A DNA stretch of 64,000 nucleotides, from positions 1 to 64,000 of the forward strand of contig WTXI01000040.1 in assembly GCA_022376515.1 (NCBI GenBank). The letters are read 5' to 3'. The DNA comes from Lactifluus volemus (Eukaryota > Basidiomycota > Agaricomycetes > Russulales > Russulaceae). Below the pieces are notes generated by a model. It saw only the letters and a program-made list of their open reading frames with translations. It ran no database searches and was not told the DNA's origin. Positions 26,101-36,540 of the stretch are shown here, in pieces. A program made the position numbers and the translations under genes. How positions within the stretch are numbered: the stretch's first letter is position 1; each line of letters opens with the position of its first letter.

Positions 26101-26397
26101 AAGGGAGGCCTTGTTGAGGAAACGTCACTATGTACATATAGACTTTGAGATATGCAGCAAAGACTTACCAGTTAGATAGGGATGTCCAATCCATTGGCCG
26201 CGAAATTGTTCTGGCGCCTGTGTAAGGTCCGGGGTGGACTCCAAGTCGGGAAAATCAGGCCCTAAATCTAACTCGGAGTGTGCGTTGGAATTTATGTGGG
26301 TGCTGCGGATATGATATGTACGACCATGTTGACTCTTGAAGGTGAAAGGACACCCAGGATACGTACAAGGGAGCCTGCCAGTGTATGAAAACGACAT
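23179..26397 (-). CDS. Plavaka-type transposase with N-terminal C2H2 zinc finger
   Basis: Catalyses excision and insertion of the element, in the nucleus. The start at 26397 begins MSFSYTGRLP, then a C-x4-C-x12-H-x4-H finger (CTYPGCPFTFKSQHGRTYH then IRSTH). The next exons (25289-26137) read WSPFESRVQFLVGDLLYRR, PLGDVPWQCLTTGFSED, NWQQMAYEVWFRDPNEVI, FSGQFDVCPYIELD, THGAMYCPIILGSDKTTVSV and ATGHVEYHPLYLSIGNLHN. At about 24480-24780 come ISPDLLHQVIKGAFKDHLVT and FPGLRRFPHGRRFKQWTGDD. The last long exon has GYVPDDMVLCISAFLDTCY, TGFSLPRQHVLTHYHSLIQD, LCSSITESRHITAVKKPWRR and ALGQMLKVNERLDKL. These blocks and their order match the transposases that dominate Agaricomycete Plavaka elements, from family knowledge. 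About seven short introns join cleanly, for example MK|VYLPAIVGYV. About 950 aa is expected and no stop or frameshift was seen. The ORF ends EIAF at 23179, close to the left subterminal repeats. Confidence 0.88.
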
Positions 26398-27247
26398 GGT
26401 GAGTTCGAAGGATGAGGAGTAGTGAAGCGAGGAACTGACCGTATGCTAGTCAGAAGGTACTCTGAATTGGCTCCAAGAACTCGGAAGAGTGAAAGTGGTA
26501 CACATGCGCACGAAAGGAAACTGGTGAAAGCCCCATGCCGGAGATTGATGGGCAGGTACAGGCCTAAAAAGGACAAGTGCACAGTAAAATGAACGTGAGA
26601 AGAGCTTGAATGAATAGCAAGGCAACCGAGATAGGTACGCACGCGTGATTGATGGAAAATAAAAATCCGGAAAGAGTTTCACACGGGTGATAGGCACGCT
26701 CCCGTGGTTGATGGATAACAAAAATCCATAAAGAGTTTCACACTGAATAGCAAAAATGTGAAGAGGTACGCACCGGTGGCTAGTGAGGAGTGAATGAATA
26801 GAATAAGGGCCGGAGAAAGGTACACGCCAGAAGGCTGGGACGCAACAAGAGACGCAGTGCAACCTGGGATATACGTCCACCGATCAAGATAGGCGCCAGC
26901 AAACGGTGAGCAAAAAACTGGCATACAGAGGTGGACGATCCGTAGGTGCACAGAATGGGAACAAGGGTGCCAGTGACTTGGACATGGGAAATGAGATGGA
27001 CCACTGACAAAAGAGACTGCAGGTAATGTCAGAAAGCAAAGTGACGAGTACGGCATGCTGTTGTGAGGGCACTCGGGTAACTCACTGGCACGCGTGGTCG
27101 ATGGCAGTAAAGGCCATCAAGACTAGACAGAACAGGTGTTAGTGGCGACTTGAAGAAGGCTCTGTGCAATGAAAAAACTGAAACAATTCAAACTTCGCAC
27201 CCACTGACAACACTAACCACACACAGGCTCCCACTCTCTCGAAAGTC
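26398..27247. promoter_or_regulatory. Shared upstream region of the two divergent transposon genes
   Basis: 850 bp separate the transposase start (minus) from the accessory-gene start (plus). The region holds a direct duplication of about 54 bp (26631-26684 and 26690-26743). Each copy runs from ATAGG(T/C)ACGC to AAAGAGTTTCACAC with GATGGA(A/T)AA inside, and a weaker third copy of its GGCACGCGTGGTCGATGG part lies near 27089. It probably contains both promoters. The long open frames on the minus strand here lack any motif. Confidence 0.55.
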
Positions 27248-29748
27248 ATGCCAATCGTCACGCGGAAAAAAAATGCACACACGCACCCCGGAAATATTGT
27301 TCTCGAGTCCCAGCATAAACGTCGTACCGCTCAAGAGGTTGCAGAACACAAGATTCTGGAAAATGCAGAGGCGGCTGCTGCTGCGGAGAAGGTAGCCGCC
27401 ACTCAGAATGCCATTGGTAGGCGTGTTGCAGAACTCGAAAACATGGCCGAACGAGACTCCAGGGTGGCACGAAAGCACGCAGCTAGGCCAGACTTGCGTC
27501 ACGGACAGACAATGCAGCCTGAGAGATTCACGTCGGAAGTCGCATGTGCTGCTCAGCTAGATGATGACTTGGAGCTCCAAGTCGAGCCTATCGATGAACA
27601 ACTTGAAGATGTGTAAGTCACACAACTCACCATAAATGTAGCTGGTTTCACTGACGCTTGGAATAGTATAAGCAGCAGCCTTGACTGTGGCAGGAGAAAT
27701 ACGAGCGTTGAAGAATATTATGACGAGATATCACCAGCATCTTTCACAGATGCCGAAGAATCGATAATTGAAGTATCAGGCAGCTCGGGTAGAAATTCCA
27801 CAGCCAGCAAAGGCAACGACAATGACACAGGAGTATACATGGGTGATCATGGAGGTGACGAGGAAGATGGGGGAGAAGTCAGTGATGGGAACGAAAAAAA
27901 TAATAAGGTTTGTTCCCCTCGTGTGAGTCGTGTCCCCCTCGTGTTCTTTTAGGTCACTGATGGGATCACTGGACTGTTTAGGCATCTCGGCCGAAGGCCC
28001 GCGCGACATACAGGCGCACATCTGAGTAAGTGATAGCGCCTCTTTTCGTTGAGCTCAAACCCAAGACTGACGGCAATTCGGAGATATGAACCAAGTTCAC
28101 AGGCTGTGGTGCCAACGCCGTCACCTCCCCACCAACTCAGCCAAGAAACCCTGTCAAACGAAAAAGCAAGCCACAGTTCGAGTAAGTAATAGATATCGCC
28201 TAAACCGGTGACCCTGAGACTCATCACCAGGCTACCAGTGGGAAATTCAAGCGTGCAAAGGTCGATCTAAGTGGCTTGCGAAATGATTGGAAAACGAGCG
28301 TAAACTTGAACCCAGGTAATTTTCACTCTGCGTGCTCTCCAAGTTAATGGCTTAGAGTTCCATTGAACCATTTTAGTACCCCAGAAGAATCAGACTCGGA
28401 CGCGACCCATACTACCCAAACAGCGTGATAGCCTAACGACCCCGAATCCTGAGTTGGACATCTCAGGTTCTACGGCAGTGACAAGCGAATTTCACAACGA
28501 AGAGTCCGAAGATATACCCAGCCAAGTAAAGCATCGTAAATCTCGTGTGGAACAACTTTCTAGAACAGATCAGAGAGGTGCCACGCCCAGTGGCAAGGTC
28601 AGATCGCCACGTAACACAGCACAAGTAAGGTTCAGGTTCCACGCTTGGATTTGGGTCGATAACCACCAGCTTCATTGAAACAGATGGGGATTGTACTCTC
28701 TAGAGATACAAGTGGCGCAGAGAGTGACAGCAGACTTGAAACATCGAAGCGTTTGAGAAAGGCAAGGCCCACAACAGCTGACTTACCTTTCCGTCCATCC
28801 AAGGTAAACGCAAGCACGTGGCGCAAGAAATTCATTCCTGCTCTGTTGAGCTGGGCCGGCATGCAAATCGACCCATTCGGGACGAACAGTATGATCAACG
28901 AACCGGTGGAGGAGATGTGGTGGACCGCATTCCCAGCTGAGCCACTCAACGAAAGGGGACTAGAGGTCGTATTGGCTGTGGTACGTACCAGGGTCTGATT
29001 GGACAGTGGGGACGCGTTATTAAATCCTTCCAGGTCGAGAACACGCTCAATAATTGGCGCAGTGACATCGGGAAAGCTGGGCACCGGGCCGTCGTAGATC
29101 TGTTGTATGAGGACCCGGTCAAGTTTGGGGATGACGAGGCTCGCGCGGAGTATGTCGAGCTGGCATTGAAACCGCCTGAGTTCAGATTCGTTTATAGAGA
29201 CCCAGATGCAACGGTAAGCCCCCAAAATGCATGGTGCAGGGTCCGAGTCTGACATAACCTGCAGAGTACACGCGGCGCGTTTTGTTCTGATCTCATTGCA
29301 AAAGTGTATGCCTCACATATACGGAAGTTACAGCTGAAACTAGAAGATGATCCCCCTATGCACGTCGGAGCACTTGCACTTTCAACTACAGCGGTAATCT
29401 CACTATTCCTTTAATTTCACTCATACTTATCAAAGCCCACAGGTCGAGCGTGGTCTCACCGGGTTCAGGAGTCGCGATGAGGAGGAGGATATGACCACCT
29501 TGATGACCACTGACAAGAGCCAGAACGGCTTCACTGACAGCCGGTGGGGGAATAAGGCTCGCAGCTGGGTCGGGAGCGCTGAAAGGCTCAACAAATCTCA
29601 ATGGGGGAAACTTGTTGACCGCGCTTTTACTTTCATCCCGGATAGCGAGAAGTTAGGGAACGGCACTGATGAACGCGATGGTGAACGCGTGGCCGATCTT
29701 CGCTCTTGCATCGAACTGGATTGGTATGTTATTCACTCTCTTGTGTGA
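27248..29748 (+). CDS. Plavaka accessory protein of unknown function
   Basis: Second gene of the transposon; no biochemical role is known to me. Exon 1 (MPIVTRKKNAHTHPGNIVLE and following) has a basic start and an Ala/Glu-rich, probably coiled-coil segment (KILENAEAAAAAEKVAATQN then RRVAELENMAERD). Acidic, Ser/Thr-rich linkers follow over several introns (for example EDV|ISSSLDCG at about 27615-27667). There is a basic segment KVDLSGLRNDWK near 28260. The conserved-looking C-terminal block starts ADLPFRPSKVNASTWRKKFI and continues LLSWAGMQIDPFGTN, ENTLNNWRSDIGKAGHRAVV, EYVELALKPPEFRFVYRDPD, RGAFCSDLIAKVYASHIRK, VGALALSTTAVERGLTGFR and WGNKARSWVGSAERLNKSQW. I recall the same block order in hypothetical proteins beside other Agaricomycete Plavaka transposases; this is from memory, not searched. 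The end at 29748 (LDWYVIHSLV) is uncertain and another splice could extend it to about 29895. Confidence 0.7.
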
Positions 29749-29945
29749 TCCTGTACTCACAGATTCATTATTTAGATCCCCCGACGGAACAGCCTGAGCC
29801 GCTTCAACAGCATCAGGCGAGGCGATGACGTGGACTCAGACTCAGAATTCCATAAACAACTTGAATTTGATTTTCGTGTAGTAACCAGAATGTAGATACT
29901 CGACTCGGAATGGGACATTTTTGCGCACATTATCATGATCTAAGC

Positions 29946-30125
29946 GAGAAACTAGAGCAAGTCGAGAAACTAGAGCCAGTCAAGAAACTAGAGCCAGTCA
30001 AGAAACTAGACCTAGTCGAGAAACTAGACCTAGTCGAGAAACTAGACCTAGTTGAAAAACTAGACCTAGGTGAAAAACTAGAGCCAGTGGAAAAACTAGA
30101 GCTAGTCAAGAAACTAGCGGCACTA
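29946..30125 (+). repeat. 18 bp tandem repeat, right subterminal region of the Plavaka element
   Basis: About ten units of period 18 with consensus GAGAAACTAGACCTAGTC, diverging towards the right. They are followed to 30245 by scattered CTAG words. The repeat is open in frame as EKLDLV-type repeats because 18 is a multiple of three, but it is best read as subterminal repeat DNA. Confidence 0.75.
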
Positions 30126-30245
30126 GGGCTAGTTTCGTTACTAGAGCATGACAAGTTCCCTAGAGCTAGTACAGAAACTAGAGCGACTAGAGTGACTAGC
30201 CGGTACTAGCTGGTACTAGCGGTACTAGCTCTAGGTCGCTCTAGT

Positions 30246-30265
30246 AACATCACATCTTGCTGATG
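30246..30265 (-). repeat. Right terminal inverted repeat of the Plavaka element
   Basis: Reverse complement reads CATCAGCAAGATGTGATGTT and pairs with 22886-22905. Confidence 0.7.
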
Positions 30266-30844
30266 ATCCAGAGTACAATGACGAAGACGGGGATGATGAG
30301 CGACATCATCACTCTTCGCAACAGCAGCAGAAACAACAACTGCCGCTACCGCTATCCACCCCACCACCTCCAGCGTGTTCCGAAACGATTTAGACAGATA
30401 AAGTCGGCACTGCTGCCATGTAGACTCGACGGTACGCAGCGAAGATCAGCAGGAGCGGTGGACGCCGAGCAATAAGGTATGTACATCATGAACTATCCTC
30501 AATATATAGCACTAACGAGGCCATCACAGTCCTTTCTCGCATTCACTTTTATTCGACTTGGAGCCGGAGCTGGATTTGTGCTCGATGGCCGGACCGGGGC
30601 TGAGGTGATTAGTATCGAGGGGTAGAATAAACTAAATACAATTGTACCATAAATCGAAAATATAATGGGATTTAATTCAATTTAGTCTGATCCAATCTAC
30701 CAATCAATTGAATTCGATCCGATTAAACTGAGTATTCAATTGAATTTGAGCGTATTCAATTGCATTCGATCTCGGATTGAATTCAATCACAAATAGTCCG
30801 GATTATTCAATTGAATTCATTTGATTCAATTTACTTTGATTTAC
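30266..30844 (+). other. Right part of the sequence split by the Plavaka element, then AT-rich right arm of the outer element
   Basis: 30268 to about 30390 continues, in frame, an acidic then His/Gln/Pro-rich open frame (DEDGDDERHHHSSQQQQKQQ and on) from the other side of the insertion. From about 30630 to 30844 the sequence is AT-rich with repeated CAATTGAATT-type words, mirroring 20030-20250. Confidence 0.4.
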
Positions 30845-30876
30845 TTAAATTTACTTAAATCCACTTTTGACTGGGG
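30845..30876 (-). repeat. Right terminal inverted repeat of the outer element
   Basis: Reverse complement begins CCCCAGTCAAAAGTGGAT. It pairs with 19998-20029. The adjacent inner sequence carries tandem TTACTTAAAT units. Confidence 0.65.
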
Positions 30877-31523
30877 CTCAACGTTCAACGTTCAACGTTC
30901 AAACATTCAACATTCAATACCTTCAATGTTCAACACCTACATGATTCGCACATAGTAACTTAGTACATGAACAAATTTGTCATCACGGTTCACTGTGATG
31001 ATCATACCTCCAATTGAAGACAGTAACTGTGCGACTGGTGCCAGTGCGCTGTACAGCAAATTACTTCAATTAATGATTCTTCTGACAAGTAGCCCAGCGC
31101 TCCACGCTCAGCACATTGTTCAGAATCGATGACCGTAACTCCATGCGTACGCCAATACGCCCCGCATCCCTCACATTACACCACTTTTGTATAATTTAAA
31201 ACGGTGTCAAAAATGAATGGATCGTAAAAACCCCTTTCAAAGAGAAGGAACCAAGATTGTCGTATGTATCGCTAGGCCGAAGTCACGTCATCGCGTTTGT
31301 GGCTTGGCTGTAGGAGGGTGAGATGAAGGTAGGTGATAAAGCCGGTCGATATAATTGACATGAAACATGCAGATCGGAGAGGCCTATTAGATCGTAAATC
31401 ATTGCGATGGAATGCATACAGTCCAATGTGGTGGGATGAAGAAGAAAAAAGAGAAAATGCGGGTTGATAGAACTCGAAGTGTTCATCCCGTTTCGGAGCA
31501 GGCGGCCAGGTCTGAGCAGCTTC
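30877..31523. other. Intergenic region right of the transposon nest
   Basis: Begins with a CGTTCAA-type simple repeat (30877-30945). No gene is recognised before the polo kinase stop. The last part is probably kinase 3' UTR. Confidence 0.4.
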
Positions 31524-34357
31524 CTACCTCAACGACGCTTTGGACGCCCTTGCGCTGACACCTCCAGCTTCGCTAGAGGTAACACTGCCGCTGCCACTTG
31601 CCCCCGCGCTGGCATTACGGATCGACAGGAGTACCTCTTTACAGTACTTGAGCTTGTCAAGCAAACGTTGCGCAAACTTGGCTTGTTCAGGCTCCGTCGA
31701 TGGTGGGAGGAGCGCACGCGCCATGACTTGGCTTAGCGTCCAGCGCGTCAGCACGTAATTCTTGTCAATGTGCGCGATTGCGAGACCCTGCGTAGACAGG
31801 ATAATCTTCGAGTGGTCATAAAAGTTGAACTACCAGCCGCATTAACTCAACCAGGGCATCCCAAAGATTGACGGCGCACCTGAAGAACATCGTGACTCAA
31901 CTTGAATACGATGACGTGTTTCATGCGTAGGTACTTTTGCACAAATTGCATACCCTTCGTGCGTTGCAAGTCCAGGAACGTGTAATCGTAATCGCCATAC
32001 AACTTTCCCATGATGTACCCCTCAAAGTGCTTTAGCAGATACACCTTACTCTTCAGTTCATCCGGATAATCCCCGACAGTGTAGTTCTTGCGCACGTACA
32101 CAGTACCCTGCCGGCGTGATGATATGTAATCAAAGTGCCTGCCGTACCACCGATACTACATCAGTGCCCGACGAAATGACCAACGAGAAGCGACGCACTG
32201 CTTATCAGCGGCGAGGACGAGCGTTGTACTGTCGTTGAAGTGCACGCCGACCGAGCCGTCCGTGAGGGCATAACCCATACCGTACTTATTGCAGTAGTCG
32301 ACCCAAGACGCAATGAACACGCGCTCCTCGAAAAGGTCCACGTCATCACTCGGGTCACGGAACAACTGCCCCTGCGCAAGAGCATCGAATGCAGCACACA
32401 ACGTCTCGGCTGCCGCGTCAAAACCATTCACTTTGGGCGGCCCGGCCGTTGGAATGGTGGCGCCGCCTGGTAATCGCAAAACGTGACATTCACAGCTGGT
32501 TAGCCTCGGCTCTGCTCTGACTGACTAATGCGGAAAGCGGTCTCACCAATAACGGATAGCACTTCTCTCGTTCGCACCCTCCCGCGTCGCTCACTTTGCG
32601 CGACCTCTGTTACGGGTATGTTTTCCGTGTCCTCGAGTGGGGACACGGGTGCGTTTGGTGTCTCTGTAGGCACCATCTGTGCCACGATTCGAGCCTTCTG
32701 GCTTTGTAACTCTTTCATCCGTACCTCCTCTTCCCGCCCTTCGAATGCAGCACCCGCTCCGTCCTCCTCCGCTATCCCTTGTAGCCTGCCTCCAGCATTA
32801 TTCGCCTTGGCGGGAGACCTAGCTGCCTCCTTCTTCGCAGCCTGTAACTTGCGAAGCAGCGTGGGTTCACCGCGCATGGCAGTGCCACCAGCTGGCGCAA
32901 CCATAAGCGGCTGACGCGCAGAGCTAAGCAACGCAGAGATGGGGCTGCCAGGCTGCACCGCCTTCTGGAACTCGCGCTCCTGTTGTGCGAGGCTGCTGCT
33001 CGCACTACTCGCACTCGACGCGGGTGGCCCACTATTTCGTGACGTAGTCGACACCGGTTCATTATCGAGCTGGCATGTCTGCCGCAGCCGAGCGAGGTTC
33101 GCCTGTGAGACAAGTGACGAGATGTGGCGGAAATCGGGTGGCATGTCCCGCGCTGAAACAGGTATGAATCCTGGAACAATGCCACGGGTGAAGAAGGGGT
33201 GATCGAGAATGTTGTGAAGGGAGGGGCGCTCCTGCGGGTTGGGAGTGAGGATCTGCTGCACGAGCTCTCGCGCATCGAGGGAAACGTCCCGATGGGGCGG
33301 AAACTCGTACTGGTTGTCTCGGATGCGCCTACGAACGTGCGACTTGAGGTTGCAAAAGTATAAGTGGGTGTACCAAAAACTTACTGATACACTTCCTTGA
33401 CGTCCTTGGTTTGGAAAGGTGGACGGCCGACCACGAATGTATAGAGGATGACACCAATAGACCAGGTGTCAACCTCAAAGCTGTGTCCGTTCGCAGTGTC
33501 GAACAAGACCTCTGGTGCGATATAGTTGGGTGTGCCACAGATGGTTTTCTTCCGTTCGCCAGGACTCTCAATAAGCGCGGCGAGACCAAAGTCACCGACC
33601 TTGATGTTCATGTCGGCGTCAAGGAAAAGATTGCCGAGCTTCAGATCGCGGTGGATGACCTGATGGGTGTGCATGTAATGGCAGGCGCCAATGAGTTGAA
33701 TCATGAAAAATCGTGCTTCCGGCTCCGTAAAGACGCGACGGCGATGCAGCATGCTCATAAGAGAGCCGTTGGGGCAAAGCTCCAAGGTCATATAGACGTT
33801 CTCTTCATCTTCGAAGCAGTCTACAAACCGGACAATATTAGAATGAGCCAAAGCCTTGTGGATTTTGATCTCCGCGTAGAGCTGAAGCCCCTGCTCAGCA
33901 TCAAAGAACAAGCCGAATAAAGTGACTACGCACCTTGGTTTTGGCTTTCTTTGTCTTAAGTGAGCTCTTGGTTACAACTTTACAGGCAAGGTGGTTATTG
34001 CGGGCATCTCTAACTTGATACACCCTGGCAAACCCGCCCTGAAATCATAAGGAGTGATGAGTAGCTGAGTACAGGGGACGGTCGGATACCAACCTCTCCG
34101 AGGAAAGACATTCTTTGATATTGCAAGGAGCCCGTCTTGTCTTTAATGACTGGAGGGGGCGAGGGGGGTTGAATTTTGGCATTTTGACGAGGAAGTGGAG
34201 GTGACGCTCTCTTTTCGCTGTGGGCTGGCTTTGGAGGAACTTGTGGGGGTATTTGATTATTGATAGCGCTAGATAAGGGGTTGCGCCGGGTGTTGGTTGT
34301 TGAGGAAGCTGGGGGAGGGATAGATGCAATACGAGGCTGATGAAGATGAATGTTCAT
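31524..34357 (-). CDS. CDC5: Polo-like kinase (Cdc5/Plo1)
   Basis: Mitotic Ser/Thr kinase controlling mitotic entry, spindle poles and cytokinesis. The start at 34357 opens a Pro/Ser-rich N terminus ([19 protein letters not shown]). The glycine loop is split by an intron ([13 protein letters not shown]), followed by ACKVVTK with the ATP lysine. Then come the catalytic-loop motif [23 protein letters not shown], and the activation segment [15 protein letters not shown] with the conserved activating Thr. The kinase C-lobe ends near [11 protein letters not shown] linker of about 200 residues, rich in Ala/Ser/Arg, follows (32500-33130). Polo box 1 has [18 protein letters not shown] then [13 protein letters not shown], keeping the phosphopeptide-binding Trp. 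Polo box 2 has [12 protein letters not shown], keeping the His-x-Lys pincer. Between them is [20 protein letters not shown]. It ends ARASKASLR at 31524. All catalytic and phosphopeptide-binding signatures are present. Confidence 0.95.
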
Positions 34358-34654
34358 TTGTCGTCAAGATGGCCTAACACCAGAGACAAGAACAATAAAG
34401 GATAGTGAGCTACGAACTGGCTGTCGAGGCCTGTTACGCTCTTGAGCAAGGCGAGCTTCGAAAGTCGAACGAACTTCGGCAACTGAACGACGCCACGCCC
34501 ACGCTGCCACAACGTGTTCATTATCTCATCGCGTCACAAACAACCACGTGATCGCGTACCTCTCCCACCTGACATTTGCACAGCTTGAATACTACTAACT
34601 TACAAAACTACACTATAACGCAGTTGTGACTGCTGTGCATATTTCATCCTACTC
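34358..34654. other. Short intergenic region
   Basis: About 300 bp containing the polo kinase promoter and the aldo/keto reductase 3' end. No element is recognised. Confidence 0.4.
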
Positions 34655-36027
34655 TCAAGGCAGAGGTGTGCTTTTGTAGGATGTTTCCAACATAGCCGCT
34701 GGGAACCGCTCCCCCAAAACAGAGTCCGCACGCCTCGCGATGTCGCGTATTTCTTGTACTTCATCGGAACTAAGCGCGATCTTCAACGAACCAAGGTTCT
34801 CGTTCAGATACTACCACATGTTAGACAATCAATAGCCGTAAGAGCGATCCCTGTTGTTTTCATACCTTGACGTTGCGTGTGCCAGGAATAGGGATGATAT
34901 GCGGTCCTTGAGCAAGAAGCCAGGCAAGCGTAGCCTGCCCCGCGGTCGCACCATGCCTCTCCCCAATCTGTTTAATCTCTTCGACCACCTTGAGCACGTT
35001 CGGGAAGTTCTCTTTCGAGTACCGTGGAATGATACGACGGAGGTCGCCCTCCTCAAAGTCATCAGGGCTTCTCTGTCGGGTAAAACGAGTGTTGGCCTGG
35101 GCGTAAGACTGGGTAACCTAACTTACGTATTTTCCAGTCAGGAGACCCCTCCCGAGTGGCGAGTATGCGTAGACAGTCACGCCTAGCTCACGTGCAGCCT
35201 GCAAGACTTCGATCTCTGGATCCTCGGCGTCCAATGTAAAGGGCGAATATTCGACCTGGATTGCTGCGACTGGATGAACTTTGTGCGCACGTCGCAGTGT
35301 TTCGCCGTTGCATTCGCAAATGCCGATATGCTTGACCTTGCCTTCCCTACAGTAGTCGGCGATCAGTCGCGACACAGAGGGGTTAGTCAAGGAATCACCC
35401 TACTTTACGAGCTCCGCCATCGCACCAACAGTGTGTTCAATGGGAATGGTCGGATCGGGCCTTAGGATTAACTGTATCAGACAAGGTGATGGAAATGACG
35501 ACTGTCTCACCTGTGTGCGTAGAACAGATCTATGTAGCCAACGCCAAGTTTCCCGAGAGACTTGTTACAGGCTTCTTTAACATATGCAGGCGATCCATCG
35601 ATCATCTTCCCTGACGGCGCGCCGGCGCCAAACTTGGTCGCAAGAAATATTTCATTACGCTTTCCGGTACGCTTCAACCTGTGCATTATGTATGCATGCG
35701 AGCATCTTAGCGGACAAGTGTGCAAATCCGGACAAGTTGGGACCTCACCATTTACCGATGAGCTCCTCTGAGTCGCCGTATACATCTGCAGTATCCCAGT
35801 TCGTGCAGCCAGCTTCATACACGGCATCAAGCAGCTGAGGGAGGGGAGTGTTCAGGAGGCTTTGCATAGTCTTTGATTTAACAAGCAACGAGCAGGGCTG
35901 AATTTACCTTGAAACGCTCCTCATCAGGAGCAGCAGCACCGTAGTAGGAGGATATGCCCATCGCCCCGTAGCCTATGGCGGAAACCTCGGTTTCACCTAC
36001 TTTACGAGTGGGGAGTTTGCTTGGCAT
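34655..36027 (-). CDS. NADPH-dependent aldo/keto reductase
   Basis: Cytosolic (beta/alpha)8-barrel oxidoreductase that reduces carbonyl substrates; the specific substrate is unknown. The start MPSKLPTRKVGETEVSAIGY at 36027 gives the usual AKR N terminus with GYGAMGIS. Motifs in order are GCTNWDTADVYG (catalytic Asp and Tyr), IFLATKFG (catalytic Lys), GYIDLFYAHR (catalytic His), VKHIGICECNGETLRRAH, AIQVEYSPF, and VTVYAYSPLGRGLLTGKY. After introns come HIIPIPGTRNVK (the NADPH phosphate-binding region) and YLNENLGSLKIALSSDEV. It ends KSTPLP at the TGA at 34655. Five or more short introns join in frame, for example ELVK|EGKVKHIG. About 340 aa is expected, normal for the family. It resembles fungal AKRs annotated as pyridoxine 4-dehydrogenase/AKR13-like, but sequence alone does not settle the substrate. 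Confidence 0.92.
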
Positions 36028-36540
36028 GATACAATAAGTGCGCAATGATCCAACGGTTATCTATACCCGGTTTTATACCGACACATCGCTCAGGGGCTTC
36101 ATTATAAATGTTTGTGATGTAAGTCCCATACAGTACTGTATATCAGAAGGGATAGAAGGACGGAATGAAAACGGCATGGTGTTAAAATGAAGGATCGTAA
36201 GATCGAGACCCACATGCAAGTCCGAGGACTGAGCTGTCATCGACACTCGTTGTCGAATCATCATTGTCGCAGTCATCATTCAACGCCGGTGTCTGAAATC
36301 GAATTCGCTTCCACCCCGAGACTTCCCGAAAAGCCGACACGCAATCACGCAAAACTTCGAGTTTTTCCGGGCTCATTGCTCACAGAAATCTGACACCGTG
36401 TGACCTACGCCGAGCCCGAGGCGTAAAGATAGGAACGTGGTTGCAAGGCCTTACAGACTCCGATTCCCAGACACCATTATAGCAAGTCATTTTGAAACAG
36501 AGTCTATAAGAACAAGTCTCCTTCATTCAAACCAGAGTGA
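36028..36540. other. Intergenic region upstream of the aldo/keto reductase
   Basis: About 0.5 kb with no recognised gene. It presumably includes the reductase promoter. Confidence 0.4.

Larger units (their letters stand above)
22886..30265. mobile_element. Plavaka-type (CACTA-like) DNA transposon with two genes
   Basis: A 7.38 kb element bounded by inverted ends CATCAGCAAGATGTGA(A/T)GTT (22886-22905 and 30246-30265). The only mismatch I see is one base. Inside each end lie arrays rich in CTAG (about 22910-23150 and 29940-30245). AT flanks both ends. Alternatively the ends start one base in, with a GATC duplication; either choice gives the same rejoined host sequence. It encodes a minus-strand transposase (23179-26397) and a divergent plus-strand accessory gene (27248-29748), neither with an obvious disabling lesion. 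The family call comes from the transposase motifs. The boundaries are inferred from where the two sides stop matching. Confidence 0.75.
19998..30876. mobile_element. Outer transposon with AT-rich inverted ends, containing nested insertions
   Basis: The left end reads CCCCAGTGAAAAGTGGAT from 19998. The right end, read in reverse complement from 30876, reads CCCCAGTCAAAAGTGGAT. Both continue AAGTAAATTTAA. About 29 of 32 terminal bases agree, followed on both sides by AT-rich subterminal DNA made of degenerate AATTGAAT/TTCAAT-type words. CTCAA lies directly outside each end (19993-19997 and 30877-30881), a possible 5 bp target duplication. The flanks on both sides also carry a simple CGTTCAA-type repeat, so this duplication is weak evidence. 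Removing the two inner insertions leaves roughly 2 kb. I see no transposase in what remains, so it was probably non-autonomous or is decayed. The superfamily is undetermined. Confidence 0.6.

Noticed and set aside
26446..27056. Hydrophobic-looking minus-strand open frames upstream of the transposase
   Set aside because: They overlap in three frames in the divergent promoter region, with no recognisable motif and no splice link to the transposase, which already has a good start at 26397.
29910..30209. Plus-strand frame with EKLDLV repeats and minus-strand frame with SSFSTRSSF repeats
   Set aside because: By-products of an 18 bp tandem repeat (a multiple of three) in transposon subterminal DNA.
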